64,000 nucleotides of DNA. Source: Absidia repens (taxonomy: Eukaryota > Mucoromycota > Mucoromycetes > Mucorales > Cunninghamellaceae). Shown one piece after another: positions 11,917 through 24,369 of the stretch (positions are counted from its first letter, which is position 1; each line of letters begins with the position of its first letter). The position numbers and the translations under genes are program-made. Location: NCBI GenBank assembly GCA_002105175.1, contig MCGE01000002.1, positions 1,736,001 to 1,800,000 on the forward strand, given 5' to 3'. The notes beneath the pieces were generated by a model. The model was not told the DNA's origin. It worked only from the letters and a program-made list of their open reading frames with translations, and ran no database searches.

Positions 11917-13737
11917 GGCATGTAATATAAAATGCGGATTTGTCATTGCTTCCTTTGTCGACCTTTTTTTTTTTTTTGCCCATAAAAGGATGCGCCTGAA
12001 ATTTGGTTGGTTTTGGTTCATGGTCTTTTCGTCAGAATTCCTAATTAATGTATTTACTCCCCTCATATGACATACATATTATCTTTTTGTTATTTTAATC
12101 CAGCTTGGCACAAAAACCCTTTCTATTGGATTTTGGCTTTTTTTTTCTCTTAGTTTTGAACAAGAGAGTGACACATTATTTTCATGTACATTAATGTATG
12201 TGAGAAAAAATGGTGCTCTTGTTGATTGTGTTTTCTTCCCAAAGCTTTCCAATGTACTTCAACTATGTATTCCTTTTTTATGCTCCCATCACCGGTCGTT
12301 TTTCTGTCACAAAAACCACCACAAAAATAAAAATTCAAAGCCCGTACACGTGAATTTTATTTACACCCAATTTTCATTTTTTCGCTCTTTCTTTTCATCT
12401 TTTTTTTTTTTTTTTTTTTTTTTGTATAACTTTCTTTTCTCCTTCCTTCTTTTTCTCCTTCGTCATTTTAACTTCTATAGGGTTATTTTGGACTTGGATT
12501 AGCGTCAGGGCTAATGTAGAAACGTTTTCAGCTCAGGGATAACAAGATGCAAGGGGAAACCCTTTCATTTTGGATCTAGGATTTAGAAACATCGTTAGTT
12601 AGCTTTTTGGAACTTTCATTAGCTTAGTTTAGTGTTAGTGTGCCGTAGTTGGTATCAACATCTTAATGAAATATGTCCCTTCTTTACTAGCATCAATAAA
12701 ATATTTTCCAAATGTCTCTCTCATGTCTTGTATAACAGATCCCTTTTTTACTGCTATCACCCGTTTTAATTAATATGGACTATTGTTGTGCTTCAATAAC
12801 AATTGCCTCTCCAGTCTTTATTAAGCCTTGTGCGGTATATCAACTCCCGATTTACATTCGTCCCTCTAGATTAGTGTTGACCATTCTTCATAACTCGCAT
12901 AGTTTTCCAGTTAGTCTCCCACATTCTACCTCCGTTAGATCCTTCTCTTAGATCTCTTGGGACAATGAACCTCTTTCTTTGGTTTAGTACCTATCAATAT
13001 ACTTCAATAAAATATACCTTTCTATTATTTAACCATTCAATGACCAATATGATAGTGAGAAATGTCACTCTTGTTGATCTTTTATGAGTACCTTATCGAG
13101 CACTTGCTTTTTAGTTCACCCACGTTGTCCACCTTTTCTCACCCGAAGGACTGGTTGGTAATCCTGGATTATTTAATATAAAATGAGGGATATTGTTGCT
13201 TTACCAATTAATACTAGTGAAACTTGGCCCTGTCACCAGTGTGATATTCACTATAAAATATTATAGTTTTCGCTTGCCTAGACATACCGTATACATTAGT
13301 TAATTGTTTTTATTCCGTATGGTATAATGGTAAATAACAGCTTTCATGCCTATAAAAACCCAAACCCAAATTATTGGAGCCCCGAGGAAATGCCCAGTGC
13401 AAAATGATATAGGTATCGATACCAATCCATCTCGCAAAAAAAAAAAAAAAGGCCCTTAATAGAGATGTCTCCCACAAAAGTGTAAAATCTGGTGAGTATC
13501 TAATCCCATCCTCTCGAAACCCACATTTCAGTCCCTCTGATACCCAATAATTGATTGATAGATATCTAGGAGTAACGATATTTCAATTGACATTGGTAAT
13601 AAACTGGTGTATCCCCATGAACGCGTCCTGCGGTGTTTTAAATATTAAAAAATGGCTGCGTTTCCATCGTTTTTTTCATTCCTTTTCTCTTTTTTCCTTC
13701 TGCTACTCCTCTCTTCTCACTTCCACTCTTGTTCATC
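11647..13737. other. intergenic region containing repeat copy R3
   Basis: Between the tRNA and the SPC1 gene lie a 33-base A run (about 11882-11914), a TTAATTAATG-rich patch, and repeat copy R3 (about 12330-13300). The CT-rich DNA just before 13738 looks like the SPC1 leader. The overlapping frames around 11791-12070 are translations of A and T runs on both strands. Confidence 0.6.
12330..13300 (+). repeat. dispersed repeat family, copy R3
   Basis: The box reads CACGTG at 12347-12352, followed by a T-rich tract (12401-12423) and the core at about 12470-12650. TCAATAAAA-like motifs sit near 12662, 12693, 12791 and 13004, again at multiples of about 100 bp. The core primary sequence is conserved, but the left arm of the hairpin is mutated (GAAACGTTTTC), so the stem is broken in this copy. 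It lies about 0.4 kb upstream of the SPC1 start. Confidence 0.75.
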
Positions 13738-14370
13738 ATGAACCTTGCTGAATACTTTGAATGCACTATTGTAAGTTGGATCAACGGGGGGTGATTCCAC
13801 ATCTTTTTTTTTTTTTTTGTCGAAGGAATGAAAGCAGATATGTATGTACTCGCACTTTTACCAACTAATTAATCTCTTTTTGCCATCTGTTTAAGGATTT
13901 TGAAGGTCAACGATTAGCTGAAAATCTGACCTATTATATTTTGATATCTGCATCTGTAAGTGAAAAAAAAAAAGAATGACAGGGATACGTTGTTAGTTTA
14001 TTATTATTATTATTATTATTGTGGGGCAGTATAACTTGTTAACGGGTGGACTTATACACATGCTCATGGACTATTATTCTCAATATGATTTGTTTCATTT
14101 AGCTCATCGGCTTCATCACTGGTTATGCTCTTGAGTCGATGCAACTCACGCTTGCTATTTTTGGTATTGGGTTTGTTGCTGCTTGTTTGGTAACTATGCG
14201 ATATTTGAAATATGTGAAAATACTAGTTGATTACTAACCAACTCAATGGCTTCTAGTTTGCCATACCACCTTGGCCAATGTACCGTCGACACCCAGTGCC
14301 ATGGATCGAAGTGACCAAAGAGGCGAAAGGGTCATCAGACAAAGCATCAACTGAATCCACATCTTCGTAG
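13738..14370 (+). CDS. SPC1: signal peptidase complex subunit 1 (SPC12 family)
   Basis: Four exons (13738-13770, 13896-13955, 14103-14189, 14257-14370), all joined in phase 0, give 97 aa. This is the normal size for the family. The family pattern is clear: an N-terminal FEGQRLAENLTYYIL stretch, two transmembrane helices (TYYILISASLIGFITGYAL and LTLAIFGIGFVAACLFAI), and the conserved PPWPMYRRHPVPW turn after the second helix. SPC12/SPCS1 is a small non-catalytic subunit of the ER signal peptidase that tunes which membrane segments are cleaved. The last intron has a textbook CTAAC branch site at about 14234-14238. Confidence is high despite the small exons, none of which is long enough to stand out as an open frame. 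Confidence 0.93.
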
Positions 14371-15265
14371 GGCAACGCATACTGGATCAAGGCTAAAGCA
14401 TGGTGTTGTGGCATTGGATTTGTTACTCAGTTTACAGTTTAGATATCCCTAGTATGATTTTATACTTATTGATTTGAATAAACAATGGTGATGATTGAAT
14501 GATTGATACATATACATTTTATTGCAGTAGTTGACCTCAAATAAACAACGGCAATGATTGAATGGTTGATACGTATACATTTTATTGTAGTAGTTGATTC
14601 AAATAAATAGTAGTGATGATTGTATGGTTGATATGCATATATTTTATTTCTATAATTGATTCAAATAGACAATGATGATCATTGAATGATTGATGTTTTT
14701 TACATATAGTTTATTGCAGTAGTTGATATAAATAAACAAAGTTGATTAATAAATAATAATGCGCTATATTGATGGAGTTGTGAAGGGACTAATGTAGGTA
14801 TAGGGTGGTAAAACAATGTGATGATAACTAAATGATAATGTAATATTGTTCAACAAACGAGAATGATGGCAGATGGAGGTATGTAATATAGTACAAAAAC
14901 TAATTGGGTATCTTGATACGCTTGATAGAGTACCTTGGTACAATGTGCCATATTCTACGGGGTCACACTGGAATCAAATAATTACGCTGATCTGGGCATA
15001 ACACCAACCAAAAAACGACGTGAAGCTTGCTTTTACGAAGGTTGGAACATTTCAATGGAGGTTTTGAAATCTCATAAGACAACAGGAGAGCATAAGCGAC
15101 TGTAAAAATAGTAAAATGCAATAATCAAAGACACGCAATGATTGTCAATTTGGAAAGAAAACAAAGAGTAAAAACAAAAGGGGCAAAAAATAGGTTTATT
15201 GAGTATACAAAAAAAAAATAGTAAGGGAATATAATTTAAACCCAGCGCCGAGTGAGATAATTTTT
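14371..15265. other. intergenic region between SPC1 and the SDR gene, with a tandem repeat
   Basis: This is the convergent 3' region of SPC1 and the dehydrogenase. It contains the 62-bp tandem array at 14477-14730 and otherwise AT-rich unique sequence. I see no gene. Confidence 0.6.
14477..14730 (+). repeat. tandem repeat, four units of about 62 bp, each starting with AATAAA or a variant
   Basis: Units of 63, 62, 62 and 67 bp follow one another. Each starts with AATAAA or AATAGA, then has TGATGATTGAATGATTGAT-like and ACATTTTATTGCAGTAGTTGA-like parts; a partial fifth unit begins at 14731. The array starts about 105 bp past the SPC1 stop codon, so it may supply several alternative poly(A) signals to that transcript. 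Confidence 0.85.
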
Positions 15266-16607
15266 CTAAATGGAATCACCGAAGTTCTTGGGCACAGGTC
15301 CAGTAGGTTCCCCTTCAGGAGTCTAAGAGAAAAAAAGTATAGAGTAAACATCACGTTTTGCTGGCATAACAAAAACCAAACTTTTCAAAACTTACCACAT
15401 AAGCGTTGCTCAAACCACCATCCACACGGAAGTCTGTACCAGTGACAAAGGAACTTTCGTCCGAGGCAAGGAAGAGAGCCCCGTTAGCTTGTTCAATAGC
15501 CTCGCCTGATAATAAGAATAATAATAAAAATTAGTCAAGTATCACTCGACTCATGTCAAACCTTATCTTGTTTCCTTTTCCTTTTTTTTTTCCCACACAC
15601 TACTCTTTTTTTCTTACCGAAGCGACCTTGAGGGACGTGTACCAAACGACGTTGTTTCTTTTCTTCAGTGTTCAAAAAGTCCATCAACAAAGGTGTGCGA
15701 ATAGGGCCAGGGCACAATGAGTTGAAACGAATGTTTTCACGAGCATGAACCATAGCAAGTTCCCGACTATAATCATAATAATAAAGTTTAGTAACAAATC
15801 GTACACGATATACCTTCCCTTTTAATTGATAAAATAAACTTACGTCATGGCAAGAACAGCACCCTTGGAAGCAGTGTCTACAGTGAATAAGAATAAAATA
15901 GATAAGTAGGTTGTTCATGGTGCTATTTTTGTGTTCCTTTATGAAGCTTACAAGCCAATTGGGGAGTAGCGGCACCCATCAAGGCAACAAAACTAGCAGT
16001 ATTGATGATGGATCCACCTCCACTTTTACGCATAGCAAGAATAGCATGCTTACAACCAAACCAGACACCCTTGACGTTGATATCCATAGTGAGATTCCAG
16101 ATCTTTTCTTCGGTATTCAAGGCATTGTCATCAGCAGGATGCATGATACCAGCATTATTAAACATAATATCCAATTTACCTACAAAGCAATAAATCATTC
16201 GCGTTAGCATCTATTATTTCTGATACAGTCCCAACCCTCCAGCTCTTTTTCTTTTACCAAAAGTAGTGACAGCTTGTTGCACCATAGCTTCAACTTGTTC
16301 TTCCTTGGAAACATCCACCTTGACAGCAATGGCTCGGTCAGGGCCAAAGAGGGAGGTGATTTTTTGAACAGTGTCATTAGCGCCCTTGTCGTTCAAGTCA
16401 GCACATACAACCTTGGCATCTTCGCGAGCAAACAAAAGGGCAGTTTCAAAACCGATACCACTAGAAAAAATGGAATGTATTAATACGCGCGTCAGTTTGA
16501 TGTTTGAATAAACAGAATAAATCAAACACGAACGGCATCATGTGGACCTACCTAGCAGCACCAGTGACAATAGCTACTTTTCCAGAAAGACGGTTACCGA
16601 GTTGCAT
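15266..16607 (-). CDS. short-chain dehydrogenase/reductase (classical SDR)
   Basis: Seven exons (16607-16552, 16460-16258, 16179-15952, 15877-15844, 15766-15618, 15505-15396, 15322-15266) join to 278 aa. After splicing all classical SDR signatures appear: the cofactor site TGAASGIG near residue 15, the acidic residue at the end of strand 2 (CADLND, suggesting NAD rather than NADP), NNAG, the catalytic Ser in [11 protein letters not shown], the catalytic YTASK formed across an exon junction, and the CPGPIRTPL loop. The C-terminal [11 protein letters not shown] is typical of bacterial-type FabG/HSD-like oxidoreductases. The substrate cannot be predicted. No neighbor suggests a pathway. Confidence 0.92.
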
Positions 16608-17348
16608 TTTTTAAATATTAACGTATAAGACAACGATGAGAATAAGAATAATAAGAAAAAAAAAAAGAAGGAAAAACGAAAAAATCAAGTGTGGGAAGCT
16701 TTTTTTATCGCACAAAATTTTAAACGGCGACTCACGCTACCAATGCTAAATTTTATAATAAGGTTTTGATAACAAAGTAGCTCACGATAACATTTGGTAG
16801 TTTCTGTCCCTTTATCAAAGAGAGTTATACCGTAACTGTCTCTCATGCTTTATAGTTTTGTCTACCTAACAAACGATTAAGAGTCAACCAATCGCATGAC
16901 TGTACATCATGAAACGGCAGAAAATAGTGTAACCAAAATAATCCATGATCTCACCTTTACTCACTCACTTTTGTCAAATGCTATATTTGAACATCCAAAT
17001 CCACCACCGTAGTTTCGGATGATATCTTCAAAGTTTCATACAAAAAATAAATTAAAAATAGTAAGCAGATCAGCAACTTCATCTGAACACGTCTGGGAAG
17101 CATATACTAAAGAATCGTGGTAAATGCGGAGAATGAAATGTATGCATATGTCCCCGGATATAATAAATAATAATTATACTAAGTTTTCTTTAATCCAATG
17201 CCCAGCCTTTTAGTAACCTGTATTTGTTACAGTCAATTCTTCAAACTCTACCCTCCCTCCTCCATTTCACAACACTGAAAGCCACAGCTTCATAAACACA
17301 TGAATAAAAAAGACAATATTTTTTATCACAAAATCAACACAAGTTTTA
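16608..17348. other. SDR promoter and AP-4 epsilon 3' region
   Basis: A 0.74-kb AT-rich spacer between tandem minus-strand genes. It begins with an A/G-rich leader for the SDR gene (about 16640-16690). AATAAA-type sequence for the AP-4 gene occurs near 17303-17308 on the plus strand in reverse orientation context. No gene is seen. Confidence 0.5.
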
Positions 17349-18895
17349 TTATGAATTCAACAATTGACAAAAATGATATAATGTAGGTGAATGTAATGAC
17401 CTAAGGGTAATATGAATAAGAGGGAAATCTACCTTAAGATGTATGAGCACTAAATCTTGCCGGGGGTCTACCATCTTCTTTGTTGCCAAACATTCGCAGC
17501 CAACCACTTCTACGACATCGAATCCCCACTCTTCCTGTAGCCATCGAATCGCCTTTTCTGCTTCATTCCCATCCTCGTTGATATCGTCGTTGAAGAACTG
17601 ATGATAATGTGAAGAAGAAGATAGTGATGCGGGTGCTGTTCGCTGGAGTTTGTGTTCATGTTGATACGATAGCCAACGTTTACCAAACGCATCAGTAGTC
17701 ACCTTGCCATTATTCATATTGGTATCGTCGCCCATTTCCATATCGATCAAACTTGACATCATTGACTTCTACAAAAAGCAACAACAATAAAATGCGACTC
17801 TATCAGTTCCATGCTTCCATCGGTGGTGGGATACGGTTAATAAAAATTACATTGATTGGTCGATGCTGTCCTGTTTCTAGTGAGCCTGAGGTAATAAAGT
17901 TGCTTCTACGCGTCCCGGAACTGCTACTTTATCAAAATTAGACAATGCCGTCGACAATTTTGTAGCCACTGTTTTTTTTTTCTTCTTCTTTGTTTACCTC
18001 TCTGACCATTGTTCTTCTTGGTATGGGATTGTATGTCGTTGACGATCAGTAGCCAATTTGCGCTTGTGTTTGTCTCCGCCACCAGCCACTATCCCAATAT
18101 TCATGAGACAAAATAGAAGTTTAGTACCTCATCCGCCCGTATTTTTTTACTCCGCCCTAAATCAATACCTAATTCCGTTTGTTTCGAGGATCCGTTTTTC
18201 CCGGGAAGAGTCGGCTGATTTTCAGGATGAGTCTGGATAGGCATAGCAGAGCCAGTGTCCACTTTGATATTTTCGACAAAATCAATATTATCGAGAAGCA
18301 TCAGAATCTCACGTGCAACCTAATATATAAAACGAGTAAAAAATGCAGTGTCAATCAAAAAAAGTTTGTACGCCTCAAATGTCAATTGATTTTACCTGTT
18401 GCTTTTCCATGATAGGTGAGAATAAAAACTCAGACCTTAAAATTGATTCCAGGCCATGCACGTAGTGTTTTGACCGCAACATGCACCGTTTGATAGCTTC
18501 CAAATTGCATACTTGGAGTAAAGGATCATCTAAAAAAAATGTCATTTGTTAGCTGGTATATCGTGCCCATTCATAGTTAATATAGATATGACTAACCTTG
18601 ACATAATACGATGTATTTCTGTAATAGCTCCATTGCATCAGTCTCGGTGAATCTGCTAGAGAGATATGTATTTTCACCCAATATCTATAGAAAGTAAAAA
18701 AGTATTTTAGTATATTCCAGTTACCCAATAAATTTCTGTTTCGCATTGTCCTTTACCCAAAATGTCAATTGTATTAGGTTTGGTGGAAGATCGCCATTTT
18801 TGGATTGGGACGTCAGAATTGTATAACTGCTATTGACAGCTGTTGTTCGTAGTTTGGTGTCCTCGATGTCATTCAAAAGAACTACATTTCGAAGC

Positions 18896-18930
<35 letters not shown>

Positions 18931-21100
18931 TGATGAGTTTGTACTGTTCACGACATGTAAATTTGAGCTGCCTTACCTTGTTTCAGTGTATGGCATTGTG
19001 TTTCTACGTAGTTGGTATCCAAACGATTTCCAGTAGCAGCCAGTGCCATAAGCGTTGTTTCAATCCACCATTCGCTGGTGTTGTCCACACAGTCATTAAG
19101 CTTGTCAATAAACCATCGAGATACCAAACCAAGAGTGTCACCATCTACACATTGTTTGATTGCTTGTATCATGGTGGCCTGAAGGCAATGGAGAGTTTGT
19201 TCTCTTGTAACACAGATATCCAGGACAGATATGGCCTACGTCAAAAAACAAACTCCGGGTAAATGGCTGCGCCTTTTTTTTTTTCCTTTCCCTTAAAGTG
19301 GCCTATCTGTCACTTACCTTGATGACCAAAACCGAATCATCGATACTGGATAGTAGAATATTTGCGAGCAAGATGCCGTCTTTCCAATCGGGGTACCATA
19401 AATCAGTAGACCTTAAATGAGCTAAAGCAGTAAGACCAAGGTACTTCATTGTGTGGTTGTTGGCTTTCAAGAATGGATCCAGGATGTAAAATGGGTTGCT
19501 GGAGAAGTCACCATTGTCGGCTGTGGAGATCAGACTTGATAGCAAAAAAGTATCCATTGAAGAGAGTAGTTTTATACATTCCAGGATAATAGCTAGTCAT
19601 CATACATAATATAATTAACGTCAGTGATAGCAGTATTTGAGATTCGGTTTTCCTGACTTACCATAGGCAGCATCGACTTTATTTTCCATACAAGACAAGC
19701 ATTTCACAACAAAGTCAAATATGTCTTTCTGCGACCTATTTCCAAAAAAAAAAGTACATTGTTAGCAGCGTCAACCATTTCCTGTGCCTTTTTCCTTACC
19801 CAATATCGTGTTGTTGATAAATGCCGTATATCTGTAAACAAGTAATCTGAGCCCAAGGAGCAAGTACACCATGATACATGTAGCCATGATGAACATGCCG
19901 ATCCAAAATTTGTTGATGGATTTGTAAAAAAGTGGGTAAAAGGTCTTCATATTGTTCCACATTATCCTGCATAAACCATAAAAACAAATTAGCCCATATT
20001 CAATCATCATCCTAACTTTATTTACCAGCAATATCTTTTTCCATATTTCCAGAGCCGCAAACACAACACTTATATCCTTATCGAGAAGAGCTGCTTTCAA
20101 GAATGGTTCGATTTGATCTAAAAGAGATGGTGATCGGCAATAAAACCAATACAATGCAAGTGCTCCTTTTTTTCGCACCACTTGTCTAAATAACAATGGA
20201 AGAAGGGTTACTAAAAGTAAAGGAAGTCATATATCTGTAATATTTGTTACCTAGGGGATTCCATGGTCTTCATAGTTGGTTCCAGGAGATGATCCGTCAT
20301 TTCCAAATAATCCAAATAGCACAATGCATTTAGCGCCGCACACGTATCCAGATAGTTCAAGCTCTTGAGATCCTATTGTATACAAATAATTAATCAGCTG
20401 CTTTTACCTAATTTATCAGATCTCGTCCAATCTATTTCGCCACATCAGATAATCATAACCTACCCTTTGAAGCGTATTCACTAGCATAATGCTGAGGTCG
20501 TGCCGTTTGTTCAAAAATAATGTACATGCTAAGTATCCTATTGTTTTGGGTTTTGCCAGTCGAAACAGAGTGTCAGTAAACAAATGAAATACAAGAAAAT
20601 AAACCATCACATTGTCTTATCTTGTTTTACCCACGCGTCGTTGAGCCACTGTTTCGCCACTTTGTGTAGTCATAATAGCATATATAATCCCCATATCAAT
20701 ATCATATCCCAAAAGAGCACAGTGAATAAGCTTGATGAGATACTCATTCAGAGCAGCCTAACCACAAGGTGAAACATATCAGTTGTATATGCATGAGGTT
20801 AGTACAGTTTGAAGAAAATATGGCGTAATGGCTTTACTCACCGAAGAGACATCGGGTTGGCTAATTTTCGCCAATAGTTTTCGTAGCTCATTATTGACAT
20901 ACGCTTGTTCTTCCTATTAAACAAAGAAGTTAGCACTAGTATTGCTTGTTGTGTGGAGTGCTTGCTGAGCAGAGATTGATACGTACTGGTTTAGTTTTGG
21001 CAGCCGAGATGTTTTTTACAAATTTGTAGAAGTCCCTAGTACGACCAGAAACTAGATATTCAGATTGCAGATAAGATGGACGAAGACGTGAATCAGTCAT
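17349..21100 (-). CDS. AP4E1: AP-4 adaptor complex subunit epsilon
   Basis: I assemble 17 small exons. The start MTDSRLRPSYLQSEYL at 21100 is preferred over an ATG at 21154 that reads a hydrophobic leader. The trunk matches large adaptins and AP-4 epsilon best: TRDFYKFVKNISAAKTKPEE, KISQPD, LIKLIHCALLGYD, GYLACTLFL, LVNTLQRDLKS, VRKKGALALYWF, VLAPWAQITCLQIYGI, TMKYLGLTALAHL and WILGENTYL (made only when a GTAAAG donor is used after TFW). A basic hinge follows. The last exon encodes the appendage platform that ends AP-4 epsilon (TDAFGKRWLSYQHEHKL, VVEVVGCECLATKK). AP-4 is a clathrin-independent coat sorting cargo at the trans-Golgi network. Exon borders in the hinge (about 17760-18110) are less certain than elsewhere. 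An internal 30-base T run (minus strand) lies in one intron. Confidence 0.9.
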
Positions 21101-21390
21101 TGGGTGATCAAAAGAATAAAAGAATAGTATAAATAAAAAGGGATACGCAGACAAGAGAAATCATGGAAATTAAAATACCGCCAACCACCCTAAGTACATA
21201 TACATATTTTGGAAACATGCTAGACAAAAAATATAAATTGTAGATCTCATATGAAACCTCCTCTCTTTTCTTTCTTTTCTTCTTTCTTCTTTTTTCTTTT
21301 TTCCTTTTCTACATCTTTATTAATAATACCATCTGATTACAATTTTTCAAATCTTAATATATATACCTCCTTTTAGTACTATTATAAAAA
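21101..21390. promoter_or_regulatory. compact divergent promoter between AP-4 epsilon and the RhoGEF gene
   Basis: Only 290 bp separate the two start codons. The interval contains a CT-rich tract (about 21258-21320) leading into the RhoGEF and a TATA-like patch near 21358. Shared regulation is possible but not shown. Confidence 0.45.
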
Positions 21391-23318
21391 ATGAACAATG
21401 ATGGAGAAAAACACCAATACGAGCAACAGCTAGGGCATTTATTAGAACTATCATCGATCTCCCCTATATCAGACATCGGATCAACGTCAACATCATCATC
21501 AATACATAGTGCTTCTTATTATACTGAGCAACTCATGGACGACCTCTCGATTATTGATGATATTTACAGTAGTTACGATCATGAACAACTAACTTTGGCT
21601 ATCAGTAAGTATATGATTACCTCCTTGTTGTTGCGTCGCAAAAATCCAACTAACGAAAACATTTGTTTTTAATCCCCAACATCATCATGATCAACAAAGA
21701 TAACCAAGTTACTTACTCAACCAGAAATGGTGCGTTAAAAGAACAAATGGTGCAACATCTGATTAAAACGGAATCTCAATTTGTCCATGATCTTGACGCC
21801 TTCCACACCCACTTCGCAGCCGAAATGCCACAATTTCAGGTACAAAAAAACAAATTAGCCTTTCAGACGACGGATTGCGACATTTTGTTCAAGCCCACCT
21901 TGGATTTAATCTCCGCACACCAAGTTTTGCTGGACGAATTGCGCCAAAGGTACTGATCATCCATCATATCCATAAAGACTACCATCAGACACTAATCATT
22001 TTCTCTTATTTATCTCCTTTTTGATATTAGGCTTTCGATCTATGGTCCCACACAAATCATAAGTGATATTTTTCTCCAATTCGTAAGTTTCGATTCGTCC
22101 TTCGCAGTCCTTAACTGAAGCATTTTTATTTATTATTTCATATTATGATCCTATCCGTAATAGTTTGATCATACCAATGCCTCATACACAGCGTATTTGA
22201 AAGGATTCTCATCTACACTACTAACTCTGGATCGACTACACAAAACGAATGCATTTATCAAGTTTTGTGAGGTAAGAATTCAGACACCGCGTTTTTTTTC
22301 AAGGGGTAATAATTCAGTGGTCTTCCTTTCCTTTTTTTTTTTTTTTTAGTCGCGCCAACAATCGAATCCATCTTTAAAAGATTGTGGCTACTATATTTGT
22401 ATTCCTCTTATACGATTATCGGCATACACTCAAGCTGTTGACCAATGCACCCAATTAACTGAACCTGCTCATCCTGATTACAATGCTTTGATCACCATTT
22501 CCAAACGTTACAAAACTCGAGAACAACAATGGCAATCATTGTAAGTGGATAAATAAACGCTTTTCTAATATATATATGTTAACCAGCATAAAATTTTTTT
22601 TTGTCATAGAGTCGAAGATTGTCTATCACATTACAAGGTGTACAAATGGTTCCGTGCGGTACAGAATTCACCTGCGCTGGTCACGCCTACACGACGTCTT
22701 CTACTTTACAGCGACCTGATTCACTTGGATCCCGATGCACCCACCGACATGACCGACCATCGCACCTACATTTTATACAACGATCTCTTAATTTTTTGTA
22801 AACAACAGAAAGATGGCAGGATGTTTTATCAAGGTATTGTTATTTTGGATAAAGCCGTACTGAAACCCATGGATCGAAAAATCGCCAACAAAATCCGGGA
22901 CAAGCATCAAAAGGCCATCAAACAAGCCAATGGAAGTCGAAAATTATCCTTATTTGGTATCAAAAAACAGCAACAACAACAACCACAGCAGCAACAGCAG
23001 CTAAAAAGCAACAGTAGCAATCAGACTTCAACACGCACAAGTACGACGAGTGACAGCAGTAGTAGTGGATCAGCCTCATCTATCTATTCGGAAGATTCCG
23101 GTGTTTATGGTTTTGAAATCTTTTTCCAGTTTGTTATGGATAAGAATGTCACCTCCTATACGAATCCAATCACCAGCTATGGGATGGGGCCCGTTACCAG
23201 TGTGGCTTCCAATGACTCGGTGCGCCGTCATATCCTACTTACACGCTCTTTGGAAGAACAAACCCTTTGGAATGAGCATCTTCAACGTGTTATCAAATCA
23301 GTGACTTCAAGTCGGTGA
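21391..23318 (+). CDS. RhoGEF with DH and PH domains
   Basis: Six exons (21391-21604, 21700-21949, 22031-22082, 22164-22271, 22350-22540, 22610-23318) join in frame to 507 aa. The DH domain starts with the typical KEQMVQHLIKTESQFVHDLDAF helix and continues through ILFKPTLDLISAHQVLLDELRQR, FIKFCE and the CR3-like IPLIRLSAYTQAVDQCTQ helix. The PH part begins TRRLLLYSDLIHLD and contains RTYILYNDLLIFCKQ. A low-complexity insertion of about 90 residues (poly-Gln then Ser/Thr-rich) interrupts the PH domain before GFEIFFQFVMDKN and the final helix EEQTLWNEHLQRVI. It should activate Rho or Cdc42-type GTPases by GDP release, acting in polarity or wall growth; the exact GTPase is unknown. There are no other domains. 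Confidence 0.88.
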
Positions 23319-23530
23319 TGCTCTTTTTGTTTTTTATAGTTGTAGTTTATTCCCTTCTCCCTCCTCCCCTCCCCCTCCCCTTTTCTTTTCTTTTTCTCAT
23401 CTAGTATTGTAAATTACCATTTCCCTTCTCAATCCACCCCCCCAAAAAAAGATTTTTAAACAATTCATTTCCCTTATCATTCCATTCTTCATTGAATACC
23501 ATCGCTCCCTCCCCTTTGTATTTTATTTTG

Positions 23531-23553
23531 ATATATATATATATATATATATT
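23531..23553. repeat. TA dinucleotide microsatellite
   Basis: About eleven TA units lie some 210 bp past the RhoGEF stop codon. Confidence 0.9.
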
Positions 23554-24369
23554 ATTGCAGATAAAAAAATAAAAAACAGATGCTGTAGTTGACTTGATAT
23601 ATTAATTTTACTGGTTTTATTGATGATGATGAAGAAAATGTTGCATACATATGTATCAGTGCTTATTCAAAGTACTATTGCAGAAAATGATATCCACATA
23701 AATAAATATGGTGCAGTTCAGAAAGAGATCCTTTAATAAAAAAATAGTTTTTTTTTTTTTTTTTTTCAGAAAATACTAAGGATATTTATTGTGCTTGACA
23801 GTAAAAGACATTTCGCTGCGCAATATGATTGCGAAGGAGAAAAAGAAACAAACTACGTGAGTATACCCTTTCGATAAGACAAAGAGAATATATGAGAGAC
23901 AATGTAAATGAAAAAAGACAAAATATATTTTATTTAGACTAAAATATGATATATAACAACTAAACTAGGCTGATCTAATACTATGACGCATATCTAAATG
24001 TGAGGCGACTAGGAGCGTGTGTAGGTGAGCGTGGAATATGAATGTGGGGATGGGGGGTCTTTTTTGGTAGAATAAATATAACATCATATAAGTTATTCTA
24101 CTAGAAGAGGGCAGTTATCCTACAACGAGGGGAAATTCTATTCTGTAGCGAAGTGTCAACTAAACCAAGTCGAACTGTTCCATCTTGTCTGCAAAGGTAT
24201 CAAGAGAAGACAGCAAACATGCTGCCGATGTTGAACAGTGGTGGCTTTTTTATGAGAAAATAACGTTAATATTTATGGGTTTGCATTAGTGTTTGATTGT
24301 TGTAAGAAAAAGAAAGAAGAAAAAAAAGACGGGTCCCCAGCAAAAAAATAAATCTTAAAAGATAAAAAC

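Noticed and set aside
11791..12070. Opposite-strand open frames across an A run
   Set aside because: Both depend on the homopolymers (poly-Lys and poly-Phe) and neither has neighboring exon signals.
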